Of a DNA stretch of 64,000 bases, positions 46,702 to 57,867 are shown piece after piece. The notes under the pieces are model-generated. The model was not told the origin of the DNA, ran no database searches, and saw only the letters and a list, made by a program, of their open reading frames with translations. Each line of letters opens with the position of its first letter. The stretch's first letter is position 1. The stretch is from Dichomitus squalens LYAD-421 SS1 (Eukaryota > Basidiomycota > Agaricomycetes > Polyporales > Polyporaceae), in the NCBI RefSeq assembly GCF_000275845.1, contig NW_006766889.1, positions 1,097,565 to 1,161,564 on the forward strand, read 5' to 3'. The translations under genes were made by a program, and so were the position numbers.

Positions 46702-49209
46702 ATGCAACGAGTGCAGATAAGCCCCGATGGGGTAGACAGTAATCCGGCAGACGGTAGTGTCGTAAGTCGTCCTGGGTGTACCAAGAAGTATAGATTCTGA
46801 GTCTTATTCGTGCAGGGTGCATCCGATAGACCCGACAGCGTAGCTGAGAAACCAAAGCCGGCTTCCTCAGATGAACCTGATCAGTGTGGGGAGGACTGGG
46901 AGCGTTGCGCGCGGATCCTCGCGCAACACAGCGACGAGATGGTGCAGCGTTGGAAGAGCGAGATTGATATGCTCCTTGTTTTCGTGAGTTATCTTCTGCG
47001 GTTAAAGGGCGGGGAGAGTAAACTGATTCTCAAAAGGCTGGTCTGTTCTCCGCTGTTTTGACTGCATTCAATGTGCAGTCGTATCTGCTACTCCAGCCTG
47101 ACGAACAAGGCGAAATGCTCGCTACCCTTGTCGCTATGTCTTCCCAGATCAATGGATACACTTACTCTCCGCCGTTCTTGAATGCGACGGTGAAGGTTCC
47201 ACCGGGTGGTAACAAACCATTTACACCGCCCTCGTACGCCATATGGCTCAATTCCCTTTGGTTTTCCGCCCTCATCTGTACACTCTCCGCGTCCTCCGTG
47301 GCTATCACGGTCCGTCAATGGTTGCACCAATACAGCTCCGGCCTCACAGGGACCTCCCGCGAAGTTGCCCGACTACGACAGTATCGTTACGAAAATCTAA
47401 CGAAATGGCGCGTAGCGACCATCGTCACAATCCTACCCGCCCTCCTGCAGCTCGCCCTAATCCTGTTCCTCGCTGGATTGCTCGTCCTCCTCTGGAACAT
47501 TCATCCCAAAGTCGCTCTTGTGGCCTCCGTCCTCGTTGCCATGCTCCTATCCTTCAACGTCGCGGTAACTGTCTTGCCAGCCTTCAGGGCCGACTGCTCA
47601 TACCAATCTCCCAATGCCTTGTGCATTTACATCGTCGTACAATACACAGGTGGACTCATCAGGCTCGTCCTCGTGGCTATCGATAAAACCGCATATCACA
47701 TGGGTATGTGTCGTTCAACCGTCATCCGAGACATTTGCTGGTCCGTAATGCGGGTTGTCCGTCGCGCCCTTCGCTATCAAGGAACGTGGGGTATGTTTGA
47801 TACTTGGGAGATAAGGGAGAAGCACGAGACACACGCCCTCGCAGGAGATTTCGACTTCAGCTTGCTGCAGAAGGTCTACGAGATCACCTTAGATGACCAC
47901 CTCCTCGAAACAACGATGGCGCGTTGCATGAAGAGTCTCGAGCCGATTACCACACTCCGGGGATGCGTACAGTTCCTGCACACGAATACCACAGTAGAAG
48001 ATCTGTTCGGCTCTACGCACCCCGATAGCGATCGCTCTGCCGATGTCCGCTTCGCTCAAGGTCGCCGAAGAGCACGATACCAGACCTTCCTCTTCAAGCA
48101 AGTCCTCATCCTGGTGCCTCAATGTGCGGAGTCTATCGGACCATCCTCCAGGAGGGCCTTCGATGACATCGCTCGGAAAGTCATTGCGCTCGTCCCACCA
48201 ATCACGATAGGCCCAGAGAGGCATCTCTCCCATGTTCACTCAGACCGCACGACCGATAGCGCATCGCTCCTACACGCCTTAGCGAAGCTTGTGGTCGCCG
48301 ACGTTGCCACCGCCGATGCGTTCATGAAACTGATCGCCAACGTCAAACAGTTGGATTTCCGCTCCGGTGGGCAGGGACTGCGTGGCCTAAACGCAGATAT
48401 ACTTCAGAGCAGTACGTCGCCTTTTATAGGTCATGGGAATAGTTGATACTAAGGGCGGCTCTTATCGTGTAGTCATCGATGCCCTTCCTACGACTCCGAA
48501 CGAAGTCGCCAAGAGGCTGGATTGGAGATATAGTCTTCTAGCTGGAGACTATTTCGCGACGGTGACTGGTCTCATCGACGTCATCCGATGGGTTCAGTCA
48601 ATCCCTGGCGCGATCGAAGCAGGACGTGCTCAGACCCTCCTTCACAGTGTATTGACATCCACTGAGGTCGTTCTATCCGATACGTCCTGGAGGATGAGCG
48701 CTGATACACAACACCAAGTCATGACGGCTCTCTCCGAGATGGCGGACACTCACCCATGGAGGTCCGACTACCACGCCCTCCTCCCGACGCTTAGCCGTCT
48801 GGTCGCGGACTCCTCGTCCGATCGTACGACCCGTGCCGCCGCTTTGAAACTGATACGAGTGGTGCAAGATGTCCCAAAGATGATCCACCAGGCCCACCTA
48901 CTCGAGATGCCTCGGCTAGCCGGTGACTACAGCTCAAGAATGTTGTTGGCACAAATGGAAACCGCGGATACGGTCGTGCTCCCTAAGCTGTCTACAGTAG
49001 GAGCCTTTGAACTCCCTTCGGATGTGCACGGTAAGCTCTTTACCTCCGCCGTCGCAGGCGAGGGACTGACACCATCATCGTTCATTTCGGACTGCCGAAG
49101 AGCGACGCACCAGGCATACCTCCTCCTCCTCTTCACCAAAACCAGATTTGGCTTCGTATACTGCAACACAGATACAGACAGGCTTCACTCACGACACTGC
49201 ACATGGTAG
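46702..49209 (+). CDS. DUF6535-domain membrane protein
   Basis: Exon 1 (46702-46761, MQRVQISPDGVDSNPADGSV) joins across a 54-nt intron to GASDRPDSVAEK. The DUF6535 block follows: WERCARILAQHSDEMVQRWKSEIDMLLVF, an intron, then AGLFSAVLTAFNVQSYLLLQPD, LNSLWFSALICTLSASSVAI and VRQWLHQYSSG. Two further hydrophobic helices (VATIVTILPALLQLALILFL; VALVASVLVAMLLSFNVAVTVL) complete a four-helix membrane region. The C-terminal half, to 49209, is soluble and helical, without known domains. The two long frames meet at about 48410-48442, where the only GT-AG solution in frame is a 31-nt intron; a frameshift is the alternative. The family is expanded in Agaricomycetes and its function is unknown. Confidence 0.8.
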
Positions 49210-49422
49210 TCAACCTGGTCATGGACATGGCGCTGTTTCATCTGTGTCTCAGGAGGTCAGTACAACTCGATTCACGTCACTTGAAACGTCATTCAGCAGC
49301 CGGCAGAATCAGGGTTGAAGCGCGTACTCATAGTATTTCGTCTTCATGAAGTCTCGTGCAGCAATACAATAGTCCTGGACCTTGTGTCTGCATGGAGATG
49401 AATGCAAATAGTGTTGTCATAG
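49210..49422. other. 3' region between convergent genes
   Basis: About 210 bases between the stop of the DUF6535 gene and the stop of the uncharacterised minus-strand gene. Nothing else seen. Confidence 0.5.
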
Positions 49423-50458
49423 TTACAAAGCCACTCTGTCCATAGTCTCTACCGTATGTCGTAAAAGTAGAGTTCCCCTGAACCCCGCTCGCTCCAGCCG
49501 TTCGGCGAACCGCGCTCTTAGTCTTTCCCCAAGAACGTCCGGTCGCAACTCCGAGACTTCGGCAGTAATCGTTTGCGGGCAGGAGAACTTGAGCATGATG
49601 TGTTCTGGCAGGCCCAGCACAGGTTGTACTAGAACACACTCGTACACATCGAGAGGGATACCGGCGAGGAACGGATCTGAACCGTCGCCGCTAGGAACAT
49701 ATGCCACCGGAAATTCGAGGATGCAGGCGGCGAAGGCGACCATGTCTCCGAGAGTTCGCGTTCCATCTTGAGGAAATGGCAGTATTAGCGGTAGGTCCCG
49801 GTCGTTTTGAATTTTCACAAGGGCGTGGCATAGTAATATTGACATGCCGGGAGGGGCGACCGACACCTAGACACCATTGTTTGGAATGGTTACCTGGGAG
49901 ATATGGCAATGTTCGAACCTTTGTATTTGAGCCGTGCAATTCAAGAAATGTCGACCAAGACAAAACTGTCTGGCTCAGGCACTGCCTACCGGAGTCGTAG
50001 TATGCTGCGAGCTTCGGTACGTTCACGACAAAGACCTGATCGGACATCGAGTCGTGCAGAAGAGCAACCGTCTTGAATGCTTCCGATCTCTATATGGGAC
50101 AGTATTAATCCACAGGATAGTAGACGGACGAGGTTCCGCGTGCCTGTCGAAGTTTCGCCAAGACCTCAATAAGGAAGTCCTTCAATGCTCTCCTCGGATT
50201 ACGAAGGCTGAAGACGTCGAAAAGGTACCCCGAGCTACCTGGTACAGAGCGTTTGGTTAGCTGCTGAATCGATTGACGACAACTCTGGGCTTACCGGACA
50301 CCTAGAGCTACTACGGTAATATCGAGGGCGGCCTGGCATAGCTTTGTCCTTGGGACATGTTTAATGTCTTTAAAGTCCTGGAGTACACCGAGAATGACGG
50401 CATGAATGACATTGAAGCCCAGGCAAGCGTTGGCTATAGGCGTATCTGAAGTGCGCAT
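49423..50458 (-). CDS. Uncharacterised protein, four-exon model
   Basis: The best model starts at 50458 (MRTSDTPIANACLGFNVIHA) and uses introns of about 86, 54 and 54 nt. Segments in order are VILGVLQDFKDIKHVPRTK, NPRRALKDFLIEVLAKL, TVALLHDSMSDQVFVVNVPK, VLSWSTFLELHG, then an intact 3' exon with MSILLCHALVKIQND, DMVAFAACILEFPVAYVP, DVYECVLVQPVLGL and the end HTVETMDRVAL. Two in-frame stops near 50110 are removed only if the weak donor GTCTAC is used, so partial decay is possible. I do not recognise a domain; the pattern resembles an expanded polypore-specific family from memory, without a known function. No signal peptide or membrane helix stands out. Confidence 0.5.
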
Positions 50459-52354
50459 TACATCGAGATTTGAGGGTGGCAGGACCAGGACAAGAGTACA
50501 GGCGCTCGAAGTCTTTCTTTTCTTCCATGATACTATGGACCTTGCTTGGATGGAACAAACCTCGCGCGACGTCTTTCGTCAATCGTGCGTTACAAACTTG
50601 TCACGAATATCATGCTGCGGTCCTACACCGCCGGGCGAGAGCGATAAGTGTCAGATATCGTCGGGAGAGGCCGATCACATATCGTCGGCCATATCGAATC
50701 TCTATCCACGGGGTACCTCCCATCAATATAACATTAGACCTTCTTGATCCCATACCGCTGATCCCATATGCCATTCAGGTCGCCCCTGTCTATAGTCCAT
50801 GTTCTCCCCTTTATCGACTCTACATGGTTCCGATGGCGCCCGTTTGATTAGCTGCCGGGTTTTACGCCAGCTTCCGCCCACAATCCCTCATGTTCGAATA
50901 ATCGCCATCGAATCATATAGGTGTAGAATTCAAATATGAATATATTGAGCGTGTTACAGACTACATAATATGTACAGGATGCGTGTTACACGGAACGGCA
51001 TGGGATACTGGCCCAACACGATACCTGGTCCCCTCGGACGCCCTCCTGTTCTGTCTCCTTCCCGCTGTCCTGCTCGCGTGAGCATGGCAAGTCTGGCAGC
51101 CGATGTTGCTGGTCAGCAGATGTACATATCGAGGGATTCCAAAAGCACGTACACGATTTGCTCGACTCACCTGCTCGACGACACCAACCCCGGACTCCTG
51201 CGTGTCACAAAGCCTGCCCGCTTGGCTGCTGGCCCCATATACTGAGACAACGCTAACTGCACAACACATAAGTCCTGCGTGGATCAAGATGATTCAAAGG
51301 GCAGAACATACCAAAGGAAAGGCGATGTGAATCACCGAATCTTCCTCCTCAATTGACTACTATACAGAATGATGAGCAACTGCCTTAAAGGGCGTACCAC
51401 ACGCAAGGGATAGAGAATGATGGCAGAGACGAACCGTACTGGACCAAGGGATGGAGATGCAGGTAGACCACAGGTGCAGTGAAGGTCGAGGATGGTGAGG
51501 ACAAAGATGATTCTTGCCGTAAGTCCGACGTCGTCGAAAACTTTATACCTCGCAACAAGCCCAAACCTTCACGTGTCCGCCGGAAAGCGGAAAGATTGGC
51601 CGAGAGGCGATGGCGTGCTCAGACATATACTTGATGCAGTTCACAATATCATCACAGTATGAGCCCGGTATGAGAACAATGTCAGAGAGGAAGTATCATA
51701 GAGACAACGGGATGAGACTTCATCGATGTCAGCCACCATGTGGCACCAATATAGGCGGCTGATACCCATCCCGTATGGCGCGCATCTCGGTCTTATGATA
51801 TTGGACATACGTGATCTATAAGGTTGCCTCCTAAGACCATTTTGATATCTGGAGTCGCCCGGCGGTGTAGTCGCTGCCATGCAGAATCTAGTCACAGGAT
51901 CTCCTCTTGTGCGAGTAGAGCAGTACAATAAATGCGCAAAGTTTTCAACGACCGGCCCTAAACCCCACGTGGCAACATCAACATGCCCGTTAATGCTGGC
52001 GTTGCCTCCACTACTTTGACGTCTTCCCCCCTCCTCCATGACCCCACTCTGTCGTCCGGTTTGATTCATGGGCTTTGAGTACCTGAGCTCGCTGTGAGTG
52101 AACCATCAGAGTTTATTGTGAGTTTTTCATCTATCAAGCCCTGCTCGTATGTCTCCTCGGTTTATTAGACTGCGGTACCATTAAATTCTGGTCTATTCTT
52201 GATGAGTTCATATTGGTCTGCAATGAGTAGATGGTAAGCCATCGTTTTGCTTGTGTTAGTTGCCCCATAGACTCGTGTTGGTGTAGTTGTGGTGGCAGTG
52301 GCGTTGTACTGGACACCCATACTGTGCAAGTCACAAACGCAGCGACGAAGGTTG
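50459..52354. other. Gene-poor stretch before the assembly gap
   Basis: About 1.9 kb with only short, domain-free frames (for example 50406-50747 plus, 50961-51287 minus, 51641-52069 minus). Nothing supported. Confidence 0.5.
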
Positions 52355-52563
52355 NNNNNNNNNNNNNNNNNNNNNNNNNNNNNNNNNNNNNNNNNNNNNN
52401 NNNNNNNNNNNNNNNNNNNNNNNNNNNNNNNNNNNNNNNNNNNNNNNNNNNNNNNNNNNNNNNNNNNNNNNNNNNNNNNNNNNNNNNNNNNNNNNNNNNN
52501 NNNNNNNNNNNNNNNNNNNNNNNNNNNNNNNNNNNNNNNNNNNNNNNNNNNNNNNNNNNNNNN
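52355..52563. other. Assembly gap (Ns)
   Basis: 209 consecutive N characters. Any reading frame crossing it is meaningless. Confidence 1.
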
Positions 52564-52620
52564 TAGCTATCGGTACAGGCAATTGAATGACTTCATATCA
52601 GCCCAGCAAATTGGTCTGAT

Positions 52621-53361
52621 CTACGCTCCCTCTTTACCTTCCCATCCCCGCAAGTATCTCAACAGCCTAGTTTCTATCCCAGCAATTACCCCATCGCTCA
52701 ATAGCCTCTTCGACCAGTCCGTATCGATCGCCGCCTGGACCTCCGGACCTTGCAGTGCCTCAGGGCTCTCCCACTCGTGCAGCGCGACGACTCTCGCCGG
52801 AGCTTTCTGCGGCGCCGACACGTCCACGCTCGTGCCCCACACGCTCAGGACCTCCTTGACAGTCCACACCCTGCTCCGCACCCAGCCCGGCACTTTCCTC
52901 ACCTCCGCGATGTGCTCCTCAAGGTACCACCTCTCGACCTCCGCCTCCGCCTCGGGCGAATCCTTCACGTTCAGCTCGGCGACCAGCAAGAACGGCCCCG
53001 GGTTCCGCTCGTCGTACCCCTCCTTCTGCGCGCCAATGGGCTCGTGCCCGAACGGCACGTACACCCGCCTGTCGAGGTACGCGAGCTTCGCGAGGATGTC
53101 GATCTCGCGCGAGCTGCGAGACCCTGCGAGCGCAACGTATGCGGGATGGGAGGTCGCATCGGGCAACGAGAGGTTATAGATGGCGAGATGCTGGGGAATC
53201 TTCCCGTCCGCAGCAGTCCAGCGAGTGACGCCGGCGAAAAGGTTATCGGGCAGATTGAGGCGGAGAGGTATGTGCTCGTTGTCGTACCAATCTTCGAAGA
53301 TGGCTTCGTCGATGGCCGAGCCGCGTTCGGTGAAGACGAAGAGGTACGCGGGGTTCACCAT
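52621..53361 (-). CDS. EthD-like dimeric alpha/beta-barrel protein
   Basis: A single-exon 246-aa protein. It is built from two ferredoxin-like halves: the first begins PAYLFVFTERG with FEDWYDNEHIPLRL at about residues 20-35, and the second has PFLLVAELNVKD with VERWYLEEHIAEVRKVPGW at about 140-165. The paired W-Y-x-x-E-H-I motif marks the EthD/dimeric-barrel superfamily. Members include small monooxygenases and proteins that handle aromatic or polyketide intermediates, but the substrate cannot be predicted. The ATG at 53361 (MVNPAYLF) is preferred to one 13 codons upstream because it directly precedes the first strand. Confidence 0.85.
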   Translation of the reverse strand: MVNPAYLFVFTERGSAIDEAIFEDWYDNEHIPLRLNLPDNLFAGVTRWTAADGKIPQHLAIYNLSLPDATSHPAYVALAGSRSSREIDILAKLAYLDRRVYVPFGHEPIGAQKEGYDERNPGPFLLVAELNVKDSPEAEAEVERWYLEEHIAEVRKVPGWVRSRVWTVKEVLSVWGTSVDVSAPQKAPARVVALHEWESPEALQGPEVQAAIDTDWSKRLLSDGVIAGIETRLLRYLRGWEGKEGA

Positions 53362-53862
53362 GTTCGCAAGATGAATCGATATGTGAGTAGGCTGATGCAC
53401 TGCAGGCTGGGAGAGAACCTGTGGCTCTCCGTCCGGAACCCTTGCATATTTGTAGTATCATGGCTGGGCGCCCACGAACTTCTGGCTCGGTCACATTGCT
53501 GGTGGGATAGAACCCCTCTCGATCCAATCACCGCCCACATTTACGAGTAGGCTCTTCGGCGGTCGCGCAGCCGTGGGTATGGTGCTTAGTCTTGTCGGTA
53601 ACATTTCGTTGGTATTGACAAATCGGGACTCACTCCTTGAGAGCGTCATCAGACTACAAAATGCTAGTAGACGGTTTGTGCATGTATACGGGTAGATACA
53701 CCCATGCTACTATGCAAAACTCGTCTCTCCATGGACTTGGACTGCACTGGCTCGCAGTTTCCCCCACCGAGAATGCAGCATACACGAGCGGTACCGTAGA
53801 CATGAATTATACCACACCCAGGCTAGATCACAAAGCTACCTACATTAGTCCGAGTATACACA
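53362..53862. other. Intergenic
   Basis: About 500 bases upstream of the EthD-like gene and downstream of ALG6. Nothing else is seen. Confidence 0.5.
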
Positions 53863-56588
53863 TCAATGGATATCGACGCTCCCACTGCGCCCAAGCGCCT
53901 TCCTCTGCCGCGCCTGTGCATATCCCAGACTCATTGTCCGCAACCCCCCAGCCCGCAGCGCCGTAGCTCCGTCGGGAGACCAGTGCTGCTCCGATTGCCT
54001 GTCCGCGGGGAGCGGCAGGGAAGACGCGGATGCAGGAAGAGGCCTCTTATGCGACGAGGCAGGAGCCTTGGAGCGGGATCCGAGACCGCCGATGGCCCAG
54101 CTGACTTCGACGCCGCGCTTGATGCTCCAGAGCCAGACGAGCGCGAAGACGGGCGTACTAACGAGGACGTTGAGGACGGGGAAGATATCGGGAAGGCGGG
54201 CGGGAGGGGAGATGAAGAGTTCTGCGAGATGAACGGCGAAACATGCTGCGTAGACGGCCTGCGAATGTCTGTTAGATGAATACCAGGTGTCTAGACAATA
54301 GACACTGACTAAGGAAAGGAGCTTGAGGTAAGAGGAGCGGGCGGCGCGGAAAGGGTTGTAACCGATCAGTTTGTTCCAGAGGATAAGAAGGGCAACATAT
54401 TGGATGCCTTGACCGTCACGCTTGAGAAGCGGCCACATACTGAGATTGCATCAGCCTTTCAAGCACGTGGATCTTTGGAATTCTGGGCCCACCTGAACAT
54501 AGCAACATTGTTCATTAGCATGCCCAGTTCGAACGTCTGCTCGTCCGGCGACGAGCCGGACAGGAGCAGCGTCATAGGGAGAAGCGGAACCAGGATCGTC
54601 TTCTCATGCACTTGGAATGAGAACAGGAAGAAGGACAGCGAGGACGTGAGGAGGGCGTAGGGTAGTAGTGGCAAAATTGGCGTTGGGGCAGCGGGGGTAG
54701 CAGGCGTCACAGGGGCCTTGTCATCGTCTTTCTTGTCAGCTTTCTTGTCAGATTCTGCGGGCGCCTCAGTTGTAGACCATACGCGGAGCCTATACCCGCT
54801 GAAGAGGAGGGTAGCAACAGCAGGCAAGAAACCTAGAGCAGTCAGGGCCGTCGAAAGCTTGACTAAAACGCTTTGCGTGGCCCATAGTCTCCATTTGAGG
54901 ACGACGTTGGTCGCGCACCAGAAGTTTGCGACCTTGTCTTCGAAGAGACCGCGGTTGAATGGGAATATGCGAGTGATGGGATTGAGGATGGCGCGGAGGG
55001 GAGCGAAGGGGGGTAGCCAGGGGAGGAAGAGGATAACGAACGACGCGCTTGTAACGATACCTAAACGAATGAACAATTTGGTGCTGAGACTGTCGTGAGT
55101 GTGAGTAGGTTGAATGGCAGATGAGGAACCCACCCTTCGGTAGGCCCGAGATACAGGCATTTGGCGAGGAGATACGTTCCGATCGCGGGCGCATAGTACA
55201 GAGCCATTTGCTTGAAACCTAGGCTGAGCACGAAGAATACTGCGCCGACGAGCTCTTGTCCTATCGCGAAGAAGTTCATAGAGAACAGCGTGAATCCTGG
55301 TGCAGACGTTAAGGCTAAAGTAGAGGCGCGACGGGGAAAATCTTACCGAGCATGACAGAGTTGTACTGAAAGTGGCCGAAATCGATGATGGTAAGAGCGG
55401 GCTGGAACAGCAGCAGCAGGAGAGCAAGATTCTACGAGGCCGATTAGGATGGGAGGGAGTGACCAATGGATCAAAATAGCCTGGGCCATACCTGTGTCCG
55501 TGACGAGCGGGTGCCTTGCCAAACCCTCGTGAACATGAAGAGTGCAGGGACATATATCAAGGTGTCCAACGCAAGGACGCTAGAGCGCATGAAGACTTTG
55601 CTGCCAGGGGTCTCAACGCCCCGCGAGTCGTCGAGAGCGACCCATGAGGGATCTATCCATGACCCACTGCATAGTGGTGAGCACCAGCCGCGCGCGCAGG
55701 ACTCGAGGACGTACACTATACCACAGAGCCATGACGCATATGCAGTCAAAGGTGGATAGTCGAGACCCCAGTATTGCAAGTCATAAGTATACCACTGTCG
55801 AGTGGGTAGGTGTATCGTCAACTCCATCCAATGTCGTTGGGCTTCGTAGTCGCCAAACATAGGCGGCGTCCCTTGCCCTGTGCATCTGGTAAACAACTGT
55901 GGCATTGACAAGAGCGTATGAATTGCAGACCAGAATACGACCCTAATCCTACCGTCCACTTCACCCATATCGAGGCCAGCACCACTGAAGGGGCTACGTA
56001 AGACTTCATGTGCTCGTGGTGCATCCACCTCAGCCACCGCTTCGCCATACTTTCTTCATCCTCAAGTTTACGTTCCCTAGGTGGATGATGGGCCGCGGGA
56101 TGTGAGATAGAAGTAACGCGTTGTCGATCCTGGCTTGCGATCGCGTTGAGGCTTAGGGTTTGGCTTAGCCGCTTCCTGCCGCGAGCCGGCGAGATCGCTG
56201 AAGAGGACAATGGAGATGTTGGGGGAGAGTAGGGAGATAGCGGAGGTGTGTCGAGCCATCGCCGACTTTCGGATGTCTGGAGAATATGATGTCTGAGAGG
56301 GATGGGCGCGACAATCTCTGAACGGTCGGTTTCTGAGCTACAGGACGTGTCAACACGCGTGTTCAGCATCGACTTAGACATGCGGGAAACGAGCAAGTAT
56401 GGGACTTACGCATCACTCCGCACGCTGTGAGAGGACAGCCGGTGTTTGAGCACAGGTCCAGTTGGAATTGTTTGCTGTGGCCAATTGACAGGAGCGGCCT
56501 GTGCGGAACCTTGGGAGTATACTGAGGTTCTGCGATTGCTACGCGTCCTAGGCTGAGAAGAGTAGCTTCCCTCAGTAAACTCGTCCAT
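53863..56588 (-). CDS. ALG6: Dolichyl-P-Glc:Man9GlcNAc2-PP-dolichol alpha-1,3-glucosyltransferase
   Basis: Adds the first glucose to the lipid-linked N-glycan precursor in the ER membrane. A disordered Ser/Arg-rich cytosolic N-terminus of about 150 residues precedes the first helix ([16 protein letters not shown]). Family signatures follow: [110 protein letters not shown] and [19 protein letters not shown] charged [13 protein letters not shown] insertion sits in a loop near 54740. At least seven introns are present. At about 54270-54296 the frame reads through a possible 25-nt GT-AG segment, so the exact sequence there is uncertain. An ATG at 56603 is an alternative start. The gene shares a short divergent promoter with the PSMD9 homologue. 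Confidence 0.93.
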
Positions 56589-56806
56589 GTGGACGACAAC
56601 CAAGAACCAGAGAGGAAAGGAGGCAGAATGAAGGAAAATGTGATTGCGTCCAGCTGGCGTGGCTCACGCGCATCGACTTGGACGAGCGCGAGTTGCGGCC
56701 CGTATACGGCAAACCCATATACGGCGCTTTGATTATCCTCGCCGCGTAAGCAACAGCAGCCTGGCCCCATCCTCCTCTTTCACCTCTTCCCTTCCCGCCA
56801 TCTGTA
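56589..56806. promoter_or_regulatory. Bidirectional promoter region ALG6 / NAS2
   Basis: The start codons of two divergent genes are only 218 bases apart, so their promoters must overlap. No individual element was identified. Confidence 0.6.
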
Positions 56807-57616
56807 ATGGGATTCACTCTACCACCGCGAATGAACAATAACCCAGCTGCGGAACATGTACGGGGCCTCATGGCGCGTAAGGACGCGATCGAGGAGGAGA
56901 TGGAGGCACAATTCTCTGTTTTGCAGAGCAATGGCGTGAACATGGACACTCCGCTCGTCGACCCGGAAGGCTTCCCTCGGGCGGACATTGACGTCTGGGC
57001 CGTTCGCCATGCTCGCGTCAAGATCATTGAGCTCAGGAATGATTGCAATGCACTACTGAACAACATCAGCCTTGCTCTGCAGAATGTCTTCGATCCTAGC
57101 ACGCTCGCGAGGGAACAACCCCCACAGCCCGTCTCGTCGAGTCTTCCTGGTACTGTCTCTGAGCCTTTCGCCAAGGTGGACGGCGTTGCGCCCGGCAGCC
57201 CTGCTGCTTCAGCAGTATGTTTCGATCCCTTGATTACTCGTGCAATGTGGCCAATCAGTCTCCAGGGATTGCGGCGAGACGACCTCGTTTTGTCGTTTGG
57301 GCCCCTTACTAAGGCGTCCTTCACTTCTTCGTCATTGCAGCCACTGGCAGAGTTGGTTTCCGCGCAAGAAAACGTGGGTTTCCTTGCTTTGCTTTCTCGT
57401 TCGATTTCACGGACTGAGCTTGCTTTATCCACACAACAGCAACAACTTGCGATCGAGGTCATGCGATCGGGCGACCAAAGGGTGACGCTGACGCTCACCC
57501 CAAGACGAGGATGGGGTGGGCGGGGTCTTCTGGGGTATGGCCATCCTACCCTTGTCAGGAACGAAATGATACTGACCCATTCCCGCAGCTGTCATATCGT
57601 GCCTTACGCTGGTTAG
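56807..57616 (+). CDS. NAS2: 26S proteasome assembly chaperone (PSMD9/Nas2)
   Basis: Chaperone for the Rpt5 module of the proteasome base. Exons 56807-57214, 57266-57373, 57440-57534 and 57589-57616 give 212 aa, the family length. The N-terminal helical domain reads VRGLMARKDAIEEEMEAQFSVL, then the strongly conserved MDTPLVDPEGFPRADIDVWAVRHAR and IIELRNDCNALL. A PDZ-like domain follows with FAKVDGVAPGSPA, AGLRRDDLVLSFGPL and VTLTLTPRRGWGGRGLLGCHIVPYAG. The start could also be the in-frame ATG of MNNNPAAEH, eight codons in. Confidence 0.95.
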   Translation: MGFTLPPRMNNNPAAEHVRGLMARKDAIEEEMEAQFSVLQSNGVNMDTPLVDPEGFPRADIDVWAVRHARVKIIELRNDCNALLNNISLALQNVFDPSTLAREQPPQPVSSSLPGTVSEPFAKVDGVAPGSPAASAVCFDPLITRAMWPISLQGLRRDDLVLSFGPLTKASFTSSSLQPLAELVSAQENVGFLALLSRSISRTELALSTQQQQLAIEVMRSGDQRVTLTLTPRRGWGGRGLLGYGHPTLVRNEMILTHSRSCHIVPYAG

Positions 57617-57867
57617 CTCAGATAGTACTCATCCTTGCGAGTCTTCGACATCGACAAGATGTATAAATGATGTACACTGTAGCTCTACTCAAGCTGTCGC
57701 GATGTTTTGTATAATAGTTACGACAGAGAAGCATATAACTTTCATTGGACATAATCGCAGACAGAGGCTGTCGCGTACGTATGTTATGCAATTGGTCTTT
57801 TGTTTTGAGGAAGCTAAATTGCTTGAAGACGACGGTATGAAGAGGCATTAGACCCGAACGGCCATGC

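Noticed and set aside
52231..53179. Frames crossing the run of Ns
   Set aside because: Translations through the gap are artefacts.
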